Below are positions 1 to 8,821 of a stretch of 64,000 bases of DNA, piece after piece. Both the position numbers and the translations under genes were made by a program. Under the pieces are notes generated by a model. The model did no database searches, was not told the origin of the DNA, and saw nothing but the letters and a program-made list of their open reading frames with translations. Origin of the DNA: Hyphomicrobiales bacterium (GTDB lineage: Bacteria > Pseudomonadota > Alphaproteobacteria > Rhizobiales > Rhizobiaceae); contig UBQW01000028.1 in the NCBI GenBank assembly GCA_900467745.1, positions 56,674 to 120,673 on the forward strand, given 5' to 3'. Position 1 is the first letter of the stretch. Each line of letters opens with the position of its first letter.

Positions 1-403
1 CGGCGACGCTTTGAACCGCCCCGTCCTTGTGCGAAACGAAGACGAACGGCGTGAGCTGGTGGGCAACGCCGATGCAGACGATCGGCAGGCCCTTGTCGCG
101 TCCGGCGAACACGCTGTCGGTGCCGCCGGAGAGACCGAAGGTATCGGCGCCGGTCGCGACGAGGTTTTCGGTCAGAAGGTTCGGTCCACCAGGATTGATG
201 GTAAGGTTGATGCCTTCATCCTTGTAGTAGCCCTTTTCGAGAGCGACATAGAAGCCGGCGAACTGAGCCTGTGTAAGCCACTTCAGGCGCAGGCTGGCAT
301 CGACCATATCCTGCGCGGCGGCCGGAGCGGCACCCATGCCGAGTGCCGGAAGCGTTATGGCGGCGGCAGCAAATGCTGCGATCACGTTACGTCTGTTAAG
401 CAT
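1..403 (-). CDS. NMT1/THI5-like ABC transporter substrate-binding protein (3' end outside window)
   Basis: This is the N-terminal part of a periplasmic binding protein that reads off the left edge. The first 31 residues form a signal peptide (MLNRR start, hydrophobic core, AAAQ cleavage region). The mature part has the NMT1/SsuA-like sequence RLKWLTQAQFAGFYVALEKG, then GGPN and GADTFG, as in binding proteins for thiamine precursors, riboflavin, taurine or nitrate. The start has an AGAGGG element four bases upstream. It follows a class II aldolase and an ABC ATPase in the same direction, so it probably feeds that importer. It is clearly paralogous to the binding protein at 17367-18374. The ligand cannot be told from sequence. 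Confidence 0.85.
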   Translation of the reverse strand, partial: MLNRRNVIAAFAAAAITLPALGMGAAPAAAQDMVDASLRLKWLTQAQFAGFYVALEKGYYKDEGINLTINPGGPNLLTENLVATGADTFGLSGGTDSVFAGRDKGLPIVCIGVAHQLTPFVFVSHKDGAVQSVA

Positions 404-453
404 GAAACCCTCTTTTATCGTCGTGACTTGTCGTTGCCCTCCCATTGATGTGC

Positions 454-1233
454 TTATTGCCGGAAGTCAGAGCCTTCCCTGTCCAGCTGGCGCAGGAACG
501 CCGGCCACTCCCGTTCGCCGGCAATAAGAATGTCGCCCTTGCTCTCCCAGAACTGGCGTGCCGCCTTCTCGCAAACATCGTGCGGGGGTATGACGAGCTC
601 GGCACCCGAAGCGCTCGCAGCCTGAAGATCGAGCTGGATGCGCGCGGCGCGCTCGAAATAGTAGAGCAGCATGAAGGCTTCGCCGGGCGTGCGGCCGATG
701 GTGAGGATGCCGTGATTGCGCATCAGCATCACTTTGTTACCACCGAGATGGCTGATAAGGCGCTCCTGCTCTGCCAGATCGATGGCGACGCCCTCATAGG
801 CGTGGAAAGCCTGGCGCTGATAGAAGCGCATGGCGAACTGGCTGAGCGGCAGCAGGCCGTCCTTCTGGCACGATACCGCGACGCTGGAATCGGAATGCGT
901 GTGCAGCACGCAAACGGCATCGTGGCTCGACTTGTGCAGCGCGCCGTGAATGACGAAGGCGGCCTTGTTGACCGTATAGGGCGTGTCGTCGAGCTTGTTG
1001 CCCTCTATGTCGATCTTCACCAGGCTCGACGCAGTGATCTCCTCGAACAGGAAGCCGTAGGGGTTCAGAAGGAACTGATCCTCGTGGCCAGGCACGCGCA
1101 TCGAGATGTGGTTGTAGATCAGATCGTCCATGCCGAGGCGGGCAACCATGCGGTAGCAGGCGGCGAGATCGACGCGCGCCTTCCATTCGTCTTCGGCGAT
1201 ATGGGCCGGGCGACCCGAATAGTACTCTGTCAT
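454..1233 (-). CDS. Class II aldolase/adducin family protein
   Basis: The 259-residue protein has the zinc-binding class II aldolase fold. The metal histidines appear in VLHTHSD near residue 100 and in MRNHG near residue 155. Family members cleave or epimerise sugar phosphates (fuculose-, ribulose-, rhamnulose-phosphate) or decarboxylate 3-oxo acids; the substrate here is unknown. The start was placed at MTEYYSG because GAGGA lies eight bases upstream; an ATG five codons earlier has no ribosome binding site. The gene sits between an ABC ATPase and an NMT1-like binding protein, so it is probably co-transcribed with them and acts on the imported compound or a breakdown product. Confidence 0.85.
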   Translation of the reverse strand: MTEYYSGRPAHIAEDEWKARVDLAACYRMVARLGMDDLIYNHISMRVPGHEDQFLLNPYGFLFEEITASSLVKIDIEGNKLDDTPYTVNKAAFVIHGALHKSSHDAVCVLHTHSDSSVAVSCQKDGLLPLSQFAMRFYQRQAFHAYEGVAIDLAEQERLISHLGGNKVMLMRNHGILTIGRTPGEAFMLLYYFERAARIQLDLQAASASGAELVIPPHDVCEKAARQFWESKGDILIAGEREWPAFLRQLDREGSDFRQ

Positions 1234-1255
1234 AATCTGTTTCCTCATGCTTCAA

Positions 1256-2191
<936 letters not shown>

Positions 2192-2555
2192 GAGCACGAC
2201 TCCTGTCACGTATGCAAATCTTTGTCGAAGAAATACAAGCAAGCCCCATGCCAGATGCAGAACCCCGTATTTTTTCGCTCAAAAACAGACCTCCGCCTAG
2301 GAAAGGAGCGGCCACCACGCTGAGAAGCTCCACTTCGACGTAGTAGTTATACAGGATTATGGTTTTATGCATGCATATAATAGATATTCGTGTTCTCGAT
2401 GCGCTATTTGTTGTGCACGACGTGTGTATTTTTTAGCCACCAGGCATCAAGGTTCGAACTCTCGGCAAATAGCCGCCTTGGCGGATCGCTTGCACAAAAA
2501 AGACCGGGAACGAAATCGTCCCCGGTCCTCGAAAGTTGACAAAGAAAGCCTGGAC
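2192..2555. promoter_or_regulatory. Intergenic control region between two minus-strand units
   Basis: This 364-bp AT-rich stretch carries no credible gene. It holds the terminator of the upstream operon (2496-2527), a perfect 12-bp palindrome TATGCATGCATA at 2366-2377, and the 13-mer AATAGATATTCGT at 2379-2391. The exact reverse complement of that 13-mer recurs at 8727-8739, upstream of the importer operon starting at 8822. The promoter and operator of the ATPase-aldolase-binding protein unit should lie here. Operator assignment is inference. Confidence 0.6.
2496..2527 (-). terminator. Rho-independent terminator of the 8520-2556 operon
   Basis: Read on the minus strand, a stem of about 11 bp (ACCGGGGACGA pairing with TCGTTCCCGGT, one G-T pair) with a very short loop is followed directly by a run of six T. 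It lies about 30 bases after the nucleoside hydrolase stop codon. It separates the six-gene enzyme operon from the transporter unit downstream. Confidence 0.85.
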
Positions 2556-3494
2556 CTAGGAGAGCGCCCGCTTCATCATCTCGAAGAAACCATTGTTCGA
2601 CGCCTTCTCGACAACGCGGGCGTTGACCTGGAACTCAGGCCAACGATTACCGAGAACCGGCGGATGAACGGCGGAGAACCCCCGGGTGATTTCACCCGCG
2701 GTCTCGATCCGGACAACCGCGTCGCGCGCAATCTCGATCAGATCGGGATTAAGCGCCATGGCGCAGGTCAGGGAGTCGGGATGCGTGCTGATGGGGCGAC
2801 CATACCGCACCTCTGCCGTCTGGCGAGGCGTAGCCGAAACCTTGCGGTAGAATTCCGAAAGCGGCGTCTTCATGCCGAAGATTTCATCGAGCTGGTCCGC
2901 TTCGAACAGGCTGGAGCGCATGGTGAGCGTCCAGGTCGAGAGCGTGATGTTGAAGCCCGCCTCGAAGACGATCTTCGCCGCTTCCGGGTCAATGAAGAAG
3001 TTGTATTCCGCGCAGGGCGTGATGTTGCCGACCGAGTTGTCGGTGCCACCCATAATCCAGAGATGGCGAACAGCCTCGGCGATACGCGGCTCCTTCATCA
3101 CCGCCAACGCGATGTTGGTCAGCGGCGCCTGGGCGAGGATGTCTATCTCGCCGGGCTCCGCCATCACCTTCTCGATGATCGCATCGACGGCATGCATCGT
3201 CTCGGGCCGCTGGCGGGCGATCGGAAGGTTGGCGCCGCTCATCCCGTCATTGCCGTGCATGGTGGATGCTTCCCACGGCTTGACCATCGGCCGGCGCGCG
3301 CCGCAGTAAACCGGAACCTTTCCGGAGAAGCCGGCGGCCTCGATGGTCGCCAGCGCGTTTTCCACCTGCTGGTCGAAGGGCACGTTGCCGACGCAGACGG
3401 TGACCGCCTCTAGCGTCGACCCCGGCGTCTTCATCGCCAGCAGCAGCGAATAGGTATCATCCCCTGCGGTATCGGTATCGATAATCAGCCGCAT
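2556..3494 (-). CDS. Inosine/uridine-preferring nucleoside hydrolase family protein
   Basis: The 312-residue protein belongs to the Ca2+-dependent nucleoside hydrolase (IunH) family, which splits N-ribosides into base and ribose. The N terminus shows the metal-binding motif DTDTAGDD at residues 6-13. Further on are the family-like stretches LTNIALAV and IMGGTDN. Length fits the family (about 310). Its start overlaps the stop of the bicupin gene by one base (TGATG), so the two are translationally coupled. It is the last gene of a six-gene catabolic operon. Together with the amidase and aminotransferase this suggests breakdown of a nucleoside-like or N-glycosidic compound, which is inference. 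Confidence 0.9.
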   Translation of the reverse strand: MRLIIDTDTAGDDTYSLLLAMKTPGSTLEAVTVCVGNVPFDQQVENALATIEAAGFSGKVPVYCGARRPMVKPWEASTMHGNDGMSGANLPIARQRPETMHAVDAIIEKVMAEPGEIDILAQAPLTNIALAVMKEPRIAEAVRHLWIMGGTDNSVGNITPCAEYNFFIDPEAAKIVFEAGFNITLSTWTLTMRSSLFEADQLDEIFGMKTPLSEFYRKVSATPRQTAEVRYGRPISTHPDSLTCAMALNPDLIEIARDAVVRIETAGEITRGFSAVHPPVLGNRWPEFQVNARVVEKASNNGFFEMMKRALS

Positions 3495-4426
3495 CAGTAG
3501 AACTCGAATCCCATGGTGCGGGCATGATAGTAGAGCCCACCATCCTGCACGATCAAAAACTCGGCGCGGGTGTTGCCATCATTGTGATGGCTGTGCTTGG
3601 CGGCGGCCGGTGTCACCAGCGTTGCCCAGGGCGACCAGTCGCATTTCTCTTCGGCAACCAGGGAGTAAGCGGGATCGCCGGCAACGACCAGCGTGATGGC
3701 GGCCGAATTGTGCTTGTGCGGAGGCTGCGCGCTCTTCGGCTTCAGCGTGTTCAGCGAGAGCGTCATGGTCGGCGTTATGTTGCGGGCCGCTTCGGTCTTC
3801 TCGGCCGAGAAGATCAGTGCGTGACCGGATGTCGAGGCATTGGCGTTCGAGCTGTAGACCACATCGAGCTGATGTGTGATTTCATCGGCCGGATAATGCA
3901 CGAACTGCACCGCGGCTTCCTTGCCGGTGACCGGCGCGGAGGTGTCGAACTTCAGCTGCGGATCGTTGCCGACAGCCCAGAAGACGCAATCATCCTTGGC
4001 AGTGATCGCCGACCTGATGCCACCCGGCAGAAGGAAGACATCGCCCTTGCCGAGCGTCGCCGTCTCGTCACCGACAACGAGGCTGGAACTGCCCTTGATG
4101 ACGTACCAGATCGACGCTGTGTTCACGAGTGTCGTATCCAGTGTTTCACCGGCCTTGACCACACCATAGCGCGCCAGCATCAGTGGCGTCGTTGCGGCAA
4201 AGCCGCATTCCATCTGCTGGGACTGGTCGCAGTTGATGAAGCCGGTCTTCTCCATCTTCATCGCTTCAGCCGGCTCGTCCATGAAGATGTGCCCAGGCAC
4301 CGCCGGAAGCTTTATATTGAAGGCATTGCCGGAATTGAAATAGCGGCTGCGCGCCTCCGCCGCGTTGGCAGGCTCACGCGGCAGTTGGACCGGCATTTCG
4401 GCCATGTCGTTGGCTGTGCTCATCAT
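3494..4426 (-). CDS. Bicupin (gentisate-dioxygenase-like double cupin)
   Basis: The protein has about 310 residues and two cupin domains. The second (about residues 200-300) keeps the metal ligands in PPHKHNSAA and a later histidine cluster KHSHHND, resembling gentisate 1,2-dioxygenase-like cupins. In the first (about residues 75-150) I see no HxH ligand pair, so only one domain probably binds metal. A dioxygenase or a cupin isomerase/hydrolase are both possible. The start overlaps the preceding amidase stop (ATGATG). The second ATG at 4423 is equally possible and has better spacing to GGAG. Confidence 0.75.
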   Translation of the reverse strand: MMSTANDMAEMPVQLPREPANAAEARSRYFNSGNAFNIKLPAVPGHIFMDEPAEAMKMEKTGFINCDQSQQMECGFAATTPLMLARYGVVKAGETLDTTLVNTASIWYVIKGSSSLVVGDETATLGKGDVFLLPGGIRSAITAKDDCVFWAVGNDPQLKFDTSAPVTGKEAAVQFVHYPADEITHQLDVVYSSNANASTSGHALIFSAEKTEAARNITPTMTLSLNTLKPKSAQPPHKHNSAAITLVVAGDPAYSLVAEEKCDWSPWATLVTPAAAKHSHHNDGNTRAEFLIVQDGGLYYHARTMGFEFY

Positions 4427-5676
4427 GCATCTCCTTTGTTGAACGAAACACCCGCTTCCTCCAGAAGCAGGTCGAGAAGAACGGACGCCCCGGCTGCAAC
4501 ATGATCCGGTTCGGACCATTCGTCCGGGTGGTGGCTGATGCCGCCCCGGCAGGGAATGAATATCATGGCGGACCGCGTCAGCGGCGCCATCTGCCGGGCA
4601 TCGTGTCCGGCTGCGGAAAGAACGTCCAAGCGCGACAAACCACGCCGGTCCGCGGAAACCCGGATCGCCTGCTTCAGCCCTTCGTCGAAATCGTTCGAGG
4701 GCGCATCGACGAGGCGACGGATCTCGACCCGGCAGGCGCCGGCTTCTTCGCGTGCGATTTCCTCGAGGCGGGCGCCGCACGCTTCCAAAACCGTATTGTC
4801 GGGATGGCGCAGATCGATGCGGAAGATGACCTTGGCCGGGACGACTGACGGCGCATTAGGCTCGACCACGACACGGCCGATGGTGAACTTGATTACATCC
4901 TCGTCAGCCATCGCATCATGCATCCGCGTCGCCATGCGCGCGAACGCCTGCACAGTATCCTGCCGACGGCTCATCGGTTCGGTGCCGGCATGCGCCTCGC
5001 GGCCGGTGATCGTGATGTCGTAGGTTTTCTTGCCCTGGATGCCGGAAACGACGCCGATGACGGCGCCTTGCGTTTCCAGCACATCGGCCTGCTCGATATG
5101 CGGCTCGATATAGGCGTGAATGGGAAAGCCGAGCGCGCGACGGGCCAGCGCGGGGAACGCCGCACGCAGCTCGCCAAGGGCATCGCCGACGCTGACGCCA
5201 TCGGCATCGCGCACCGCCATCACGTCCTCAGTTGTGCGCAGGCCGGCGAAGAGTTCGGAGCCCATCATGCCGGGAGCGAAGCGACTTCCCTCTTCATTCA
5301 TCCAGCCGACGACCGTGATGGAACGCTCCGGTGTCAGGCCTGCTTCCGATATCGCGGTCACCGCCTCCAGGGCCGCGAGCACGCCGAAGGCCCCATCAAA
5401 AAGACCGCCTGTCGGCTGGCTGTCGATGTGACTGCCGGCGACGACAGGCGCCAGTTGGGGAAGTAATCCTTCGAGCGTGAGAAACAAATTGCCCGCCGGA
5501 TCGGTCGAAGCCTCGAGGCCAGCCTCGGCACCCCAAGCAATGATCCGCCGCCAAGCCAGTATTTCCTCACCCGACAGTGCCTGCCGGTTGACGCCGCCTC
5601 CCGGCAGCGCGCCATCCTCGCCGAGCGCCATCAGGCGGGTCCAGAGCCGGTCGGGAGAGATTGCGGGCCTCACCAT
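4423..5676 (-). CDS. M20-family amidohydrolase (N-carbamoyl-L-amino-acid hydrolase/allantoate amidohydrolase type)
   Basis: The 417-residue enzyme has the dinuclear-metal M20 motifs of the HyuC/AllC group: GSHIDSQPTGGLFDG near residue 85, NEEGSRF near 130, EPHIEQ near 195, GHDARQM near 360 and SHHPDEW near 385. This family hydrolyses N-carbamoyl amino acids, allantoate, ureidoglycolate or N-formyl-aminopyrimidines. A GGAG eight bases upstream supports the MVRPAIS start. It lies six bases after an alpha/beta hydrolase and overlaps the bicupin. The pairing with a nucleoside hydrolase and NMT1-like binding proteins would fit a pyrimidine, ureide or thiamine-fragment substrate, but sequence does not settle this. 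Confidence 0.88.
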   Translation of the reverse strand: MVRPAISPDRLWTRLMALGEDGALPGGGVNRQALSGEEILAWRRIIAWGAEAGLEASTDPAGNLFLTLEGLLPQLAPVVAGSHIDSQPTGGLFDGAFGVLAALEAVTAISEAGLTPERSITVVGWMNEEGSRFAPGMMGSELFAGLRTTEDVMAVRDADGVSVGDALGELRAAFPALARRALGFPIHAYIEPHIEQADVLETQGAVIGVVSGIQGKKTYDITITGREAHAGTEPMSRRQDTVQAFARMATRMHDAMADEDVIKFTIGRVVVEPNAPSVVPAKVIFRIDLRHPDNTVLEACGARLEEIAREEAGACRVEIRRLVDAPSNDFDEGLKQAIRVSADRRGLSRLDVLSAAGHDARQMAPLTRSAMIFIPCRGGISHHPDEWSEPDHVAAGASVLLDLLLEEAGVSFNKGDA

Positions 5677-5681
5677 GTCTT

Positions 5682-6560
5682 TTACTCCGTCCGCATCACC
5701 TGACCGGGATCGGCACGCGGATCGCGCACCTTCCATGCGCCCTGCTCGACCTGGGCGATGAAATCGGACACGAGGGAATTGAACAGCATCGGCTCTTCGA
5801 GGTTCAGCGTGTGACCTGTTTTCGGGAAGATGGCGAGACCTGCGGCCGGCAGCATCTTCTTCAAGTAGATCGACGGCTGCAGGCAATGGTCGTCCTCGTC
5901 GCCGGTCATGACCAGCGTTGGCACCATCATCGCCTTCAACTGCTCTTCGAGATCCCAGAAGGAGGGGCGGCGGCACTGGACACCGCGCATGGTATTGGCG
6001 GCGCCGATAGCCGAGTGATGCGACAGGCGCTCGGCAAAAGCCGCCCAGCCGCGAGGATCCTTGTTCTGGAACTGAACCCGGCTGGCGCCGAGCGAATAGA
6101 TCGTGGAGAACCCGGCCGGATCCTTCTCGAAATTATCGGCAACCTTCAGCGAGGTACTGCGGAAGTAATCAGCCGTTTCCCGCTCCGTGCCGTAACCGGC
6201 ACCTGCAACCGTCAGCGACAGCGCGCGCTCCGGCGTGCGAAGGCCGAAATGCAGGGTGGCGAAGCCGCCCATCGACAGGCCGACGATATGTGCCTTCTCG
6301 ATGCCGAGCTCATCGAGCACGGCAACTGCATCGTCGGCGGCGTTGGCCTGCGAATACATCTCCACATCCGCAGGAATATCGGATGGCGCATAGCCACGGG
6401 CCGCATAGGTGATGCAGCGGTGACGACGGGCAAAGAAGCTCATCTGCGGTTCCCACGCATCGTAGTTGCCGCCGAACTCGTGGATGAACAGGATCGGCGT
6501 CCCGCCCTCTCCTGCCGTCTCGTAGTAAAGCTTTGTTCCATCCTTGGCGGTCGCGTACAT
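5682..6560 (-). CDS. Alpha/beta-fold hydrolase
   Basis: The 292-residue hydrolase shows the oxyanion segment IHEFGG near residue 28, nucleophile elbow GLSMGG near 97, acid GDEDD near 225 and histidine KTGHTLN near 254. That is a complete Ser-Asp-His triad of the type seen in 3-oxoadipate enol-lactonases and ring-cleavage-product hydrolases. AGAGG lies seven bases before the MYATAKDG start. It sits between the aminotransferase and the M20 amidase, in a run where gaps are under 50 bases. It could hydrolyse an ester, lactone or C-C bond in the same pathway. A second, distinct alpha/beta hydrolase lies in the divergent operon at 13057. Confidence 0.88.
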   Translation of the reverse strand: MYATAKDGTKLYYETAGEGGTPILFIHEFGGNYDAWEPQMSFFARRHRCITYAARGYAPSDIPADVEMYSQANAADDAVAVLDELGIEKAHIVGLSMGGFATLHFGLRTPERALSLTVAGAGYGTERETADYFRSTSLKVADNFEKDPAGFSTIYSLGASRVQFQNKDPRGWAAFAERLSHHSAIGAANTMRGVQCRRPSFWDLEEQLKAMMVPTLVMTGDEDDHCLQPSIYLKKMLPAAGLAIFPKTGHTLNLEEPMLFNSLVSDFIAQVEQGAWKVRDPRADPGQVMRTE

Positions 6561-6603
6561 CTGAAAGCCTCTTTGCCTCGTATCGTCGATGGATCTGCCG
6601 GCC

Positions 6604-7740
6604 CTAGAAAAGGGCCGGTACGTCGTTAAGCGTGCGCGCGGTCTCGATATAGCGCGGCAGGCCCTCGCAGAAACGCTCGGCCCAAGCCGATGGCACCGAG
6701 GTCGAGACCTTGATGAACCGATCGCCAAAAGCGGCCGTGTGATAGCGACCCTGGCGGATCATTACGCCCTCGCGGCGGGCAGCCTCGACGATGGCCTCGG
6801 GAGAAACGCCGGTAGAGGCGGTCTCGAGAACCAGGAAATTGCCGTGCGAGACTGGGATCGGAACCGAAAGGCCGGTGGCTTTTGCCGCTTCGATGATCAT
6901 TGCCTTGTTGGCGCTGTCGATGCGACGCACGTCCTTCATCCACTCATTCTTCACCGAAAGCCCGGCCATGGCAGCCCGCTGGGCCACGACCGATGCGCCA
7001 AGCACCGAGGTGGAGGCGGCCGAGAACTCGTCGACGAGCTTCGGCTCCGCGACGAGAGCGCCGATGCGCATGCCGGCGAGACCGAGCCACTTGGAGAACG
7101 ACAGCGAAACCACCGTGCCCTCGGGCGCGACCTGCAACACCGGCGTATGGCCGTCGGCGAAATCGCGATAGGTGCAATCGTGGATCAGAAGTGCGCCAAC
7201 CGAGCGCGCGATTTCTGCAAAGGCTTCGATCTCTTTGCGCTCATAGCGGATGCCGAGCGGATTGTTCGGATCAACGATGTAGATGATGGCGCAACGCTCA
7301 TCGACGTTGGCACGCAGCGCGTCCGGCGTCAGCTTGTAGTTGACCGAGGCGTCGTAGATCGGAATCTGCACCACTTCGGCGCCGGCCTGCTCGGCGAACA
7401 TGCAGGGCCACTTCCAGGTCGGGTCGGTGGTGACAAGCGTGGTGCCCGGCTTTGCGCGCGCCTTGCAGATCATGGCAAGCGCATTGACGCCGCCTTCGGT
7501 GACAAGCGCTTCGGCCGAGGTTCCGGCAACGCCGAGGTCGGCAACGATCGCGCTGCGCAGCGCCTCGAAGCCCATCGGTGGGGCATAGGCATTGAACTCG
7601 CCGGCTTCGACCGAGCGGATCATGGCTTGCGCGACCGCCGGATGGGCGGGCACGTGGTTGGTGTTTTGCCCCATCCACGCCAGGTCAGGCGTGGAGAACA
7701 GATCGTCGAAGTAGCGGTTGCGGGTGCGTGCGTCAGCCAT
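6604..7740 (-). CDS. PLP-dependent aminotransferase, class I/II
   Basis: The 378-residue fold-type I enzyme has the substrate/PLP asparagine in DPNNPLG near residue 175, the PLP aspartate in IHDCTYRDF near 207 and the Schiff-base lysine in SFSKWLGLAGMRIG near 238. The lysine tail SGMRxG-like arginine is present, so the active site looks complete. The amino donor and acceptor are unknown. The gene follows the SDR by three bases and precedes the alpha/beta hydrolase. An oxidation-then-transamination, or the reverse, is a reasonable reading of an SDR/aminotransferase pair. Confidence 0.9.
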   Translation of the reverse strand: MADARTRNRYFDDLFSTPDLAWMGQNTNHVPAHPAVAQAMIRSVEAGEFNAYAPPMGFEALRSAIVADLGVAGTSAEALVTEGGVNALAMICKARAKPGTTLVTTDPTWKWPCMFAEQAGAEVVQIPIYDASVNYKLTPDALRANVDERCAIIYIVDPNNPLGIRYERKEIEAFAEIARSVGALLIHDCTYRDFADGHTPVLQVAPEGTVVSLSFSKWLGLAGMRIGALVAEPKLVDEFSAASTSVLGASVVAQRAAMAGLSVKNEWMKDVRRIDSANKAMIIEAAKATGLSVPIPVSHGNFLVLETASTGVSPEAIVEAARREGVMIRQGRYHTAAFGDRFIKVSTSVPSAWAERFCEGLPRYIETARTLNDVPALF

Positions 7741-7743
7741 GGA

Positions 7744-8520
7744 TCAGATCACCGAGCCGCGCGCTGCAATGCCGCCGTCGATCGTGACGACCGTGCCGCT
7801 GATATAAGCGGCTTTGGGCGATGCCAGGAAGACGCAGAGATCGGCGACTTCCTCGGCGGTTGCCGGACGCTTGCCCGGATACTTGTCGTAAAGCTCTTCC
7901 CAGCGGCCTTCGTCGCCGAGCATGTCGATGGCCTTGCGCTTCATGATCTTGAACATGCGCGGGGTATCGACCGGGCCCGGATTAACGCCGACGACGCGGA
8001 TGCCTTCATCCATGCTGCGGCCGCCGAGCGCCTTGGTGAAGCTCATCAGAGCGGCATTGCCGGTGGAGCCGGCGAAGTAGGCAGCGTCCCAGTTTTCGCC
8101 GGAATTGCCGATGACGTTGATGATGACGCCACCCTTGCCCTTACGGCGCTTCCAGAATTCGCGTGCCAGCGTGATGTAGCCGAACACCTTGAGATCGAAG
8201 CCGCGGCGGATCGATTCGTCGGTAACGTCCTCGATCGAACCGGCCGGGATATCGCCGGCGTTGTTCATCAAGATGTCGTAGTCGCCGCAAGCCTTGTCGA
8301 GCGCAACCATGGCCTCGGTCGTGCCGAGATCGGCTTCATGTACGGTAACGTTGACCGGATACTGCGCCAGTTCGGCCTTCAGCTCCGCCATCGCCGCGCC
8401 GTTACGGGCAGCGAGGTGAAGGTGACATCCTTCAGCGGCCAGTACCTTCGCGATGGCATGACCGATGCCCTGCGAGGCTCCAGTGATCAGCGCCGTCTTT
8501 CCAGCAAGATTAAGTTCCAC
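7744..8520 (-). CDS. SDR-family oxidoreductase with altered YxxxK motif
   Basis: The 258-residue short-chain dehydrogenase has the cofactor motif TGASQGIG near residue 12, NNAG near 88, a catalytic serine region NVIGNSG near 138 and the late GPVDTPR. The usual YxxxK is YFAGS here, so the lysine position holds serine, as directly read. Some SDR subgroups have this AGSxxNAAL pattern. Whether the lysine is replaced functionally is unknown. The GTG at 8520 was preferred as start because AGGAG lies six bases upstream; the ATG at 8526 directly abuts the same AGGAG. It is the first gene of the leftward six-gene operon. Confidence 0.85.
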   Translation of the reverse strand: MELNLAGKTALITGASQGIGHAIAKVLAAEGCHLHLAARNGAAMAELKAELAQYPVNVTVHEADLGTTEAMVALDKACGDYDILMNNAGDIPAGSIEDVTDESIRRGFDLKVFGYITLAREFWKRRKGKGGVIINVIGNSGENWDAAYFAGSTGNAALMSFTKALGGRSMDEGIRVVGVNPGPVDTPRMFKIMKRKAIDMLGDEGRWEELYDKYPGKRPATAEEVADLCVFLASPKAAYISGTVVTIDGGIAARGSVI

Positions 8521-8821
8521 CTGCATCTCCTGTGTGAATACATATTTCGCTTTCTTGCATACGCCGTTTTATCATCATGTCCATAGGCGCGTTACTAAAA
8601 TATCGAAAATTTTTGCTCTCTATCAGCGACTTGTGGAATTTATTCGCAATCTTTGCAAATCGAAAAGGCACGGAGTCCATTTTATCGGCAATATCGCATT
8701 TATTTAAGAAAACGTATTTCGTGTATACGAATATCTATTGCGCGAATACTGAAATGACATAATGTCACATTCACGCCTTCGGGCACGAACGACACCTGAA
8801 ACAGACGGCTGGAATATCCTC
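8521..8821. promoter_or_regulatory. Divergent promoter region of two catabolic operons
   Basis: This 301-bp AT-rich spacer separates the leftward SDR operon from the rightward importer operon. It contains TGAATACATATT at 8535-8546, which recurs exactly at 17205-17216 upstream of the amidase gene. It also contains ACGAATATCTATT at 8727-8739, whose reverse complement recurs at 2379-2391. The two motifs share a GAATA(T/C)(C/A)TATT core, so one regulator may act at all four sites. The GntR protein encoded at 13973 is the nearest candidate. This is inference from repeated words, not a proven operator. Confidence 0.55.

Noticed and set aside
3494..5676. Reading the M20 amidase and bicupin as AllC and AllE of ureide catabolism
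   Set aside because: The bicupin resembles gentisate-type cupins (PPHKHNSAA), not ureidoglycine aminohydrolase as I recall it, and no allantoinase or ureidoglycolate enzyme is nearby.
6589..8586. A 665-codon open frame on the plus strand opposite the aminotransferase and SDR genes
   Set aside because: It is antisense to two well-supported genes with complete active-site motifs. Its translation is Arg/Gly/Asp/Ala-rich without domains, typical of the reverse frame of GC-rich coding DNA.
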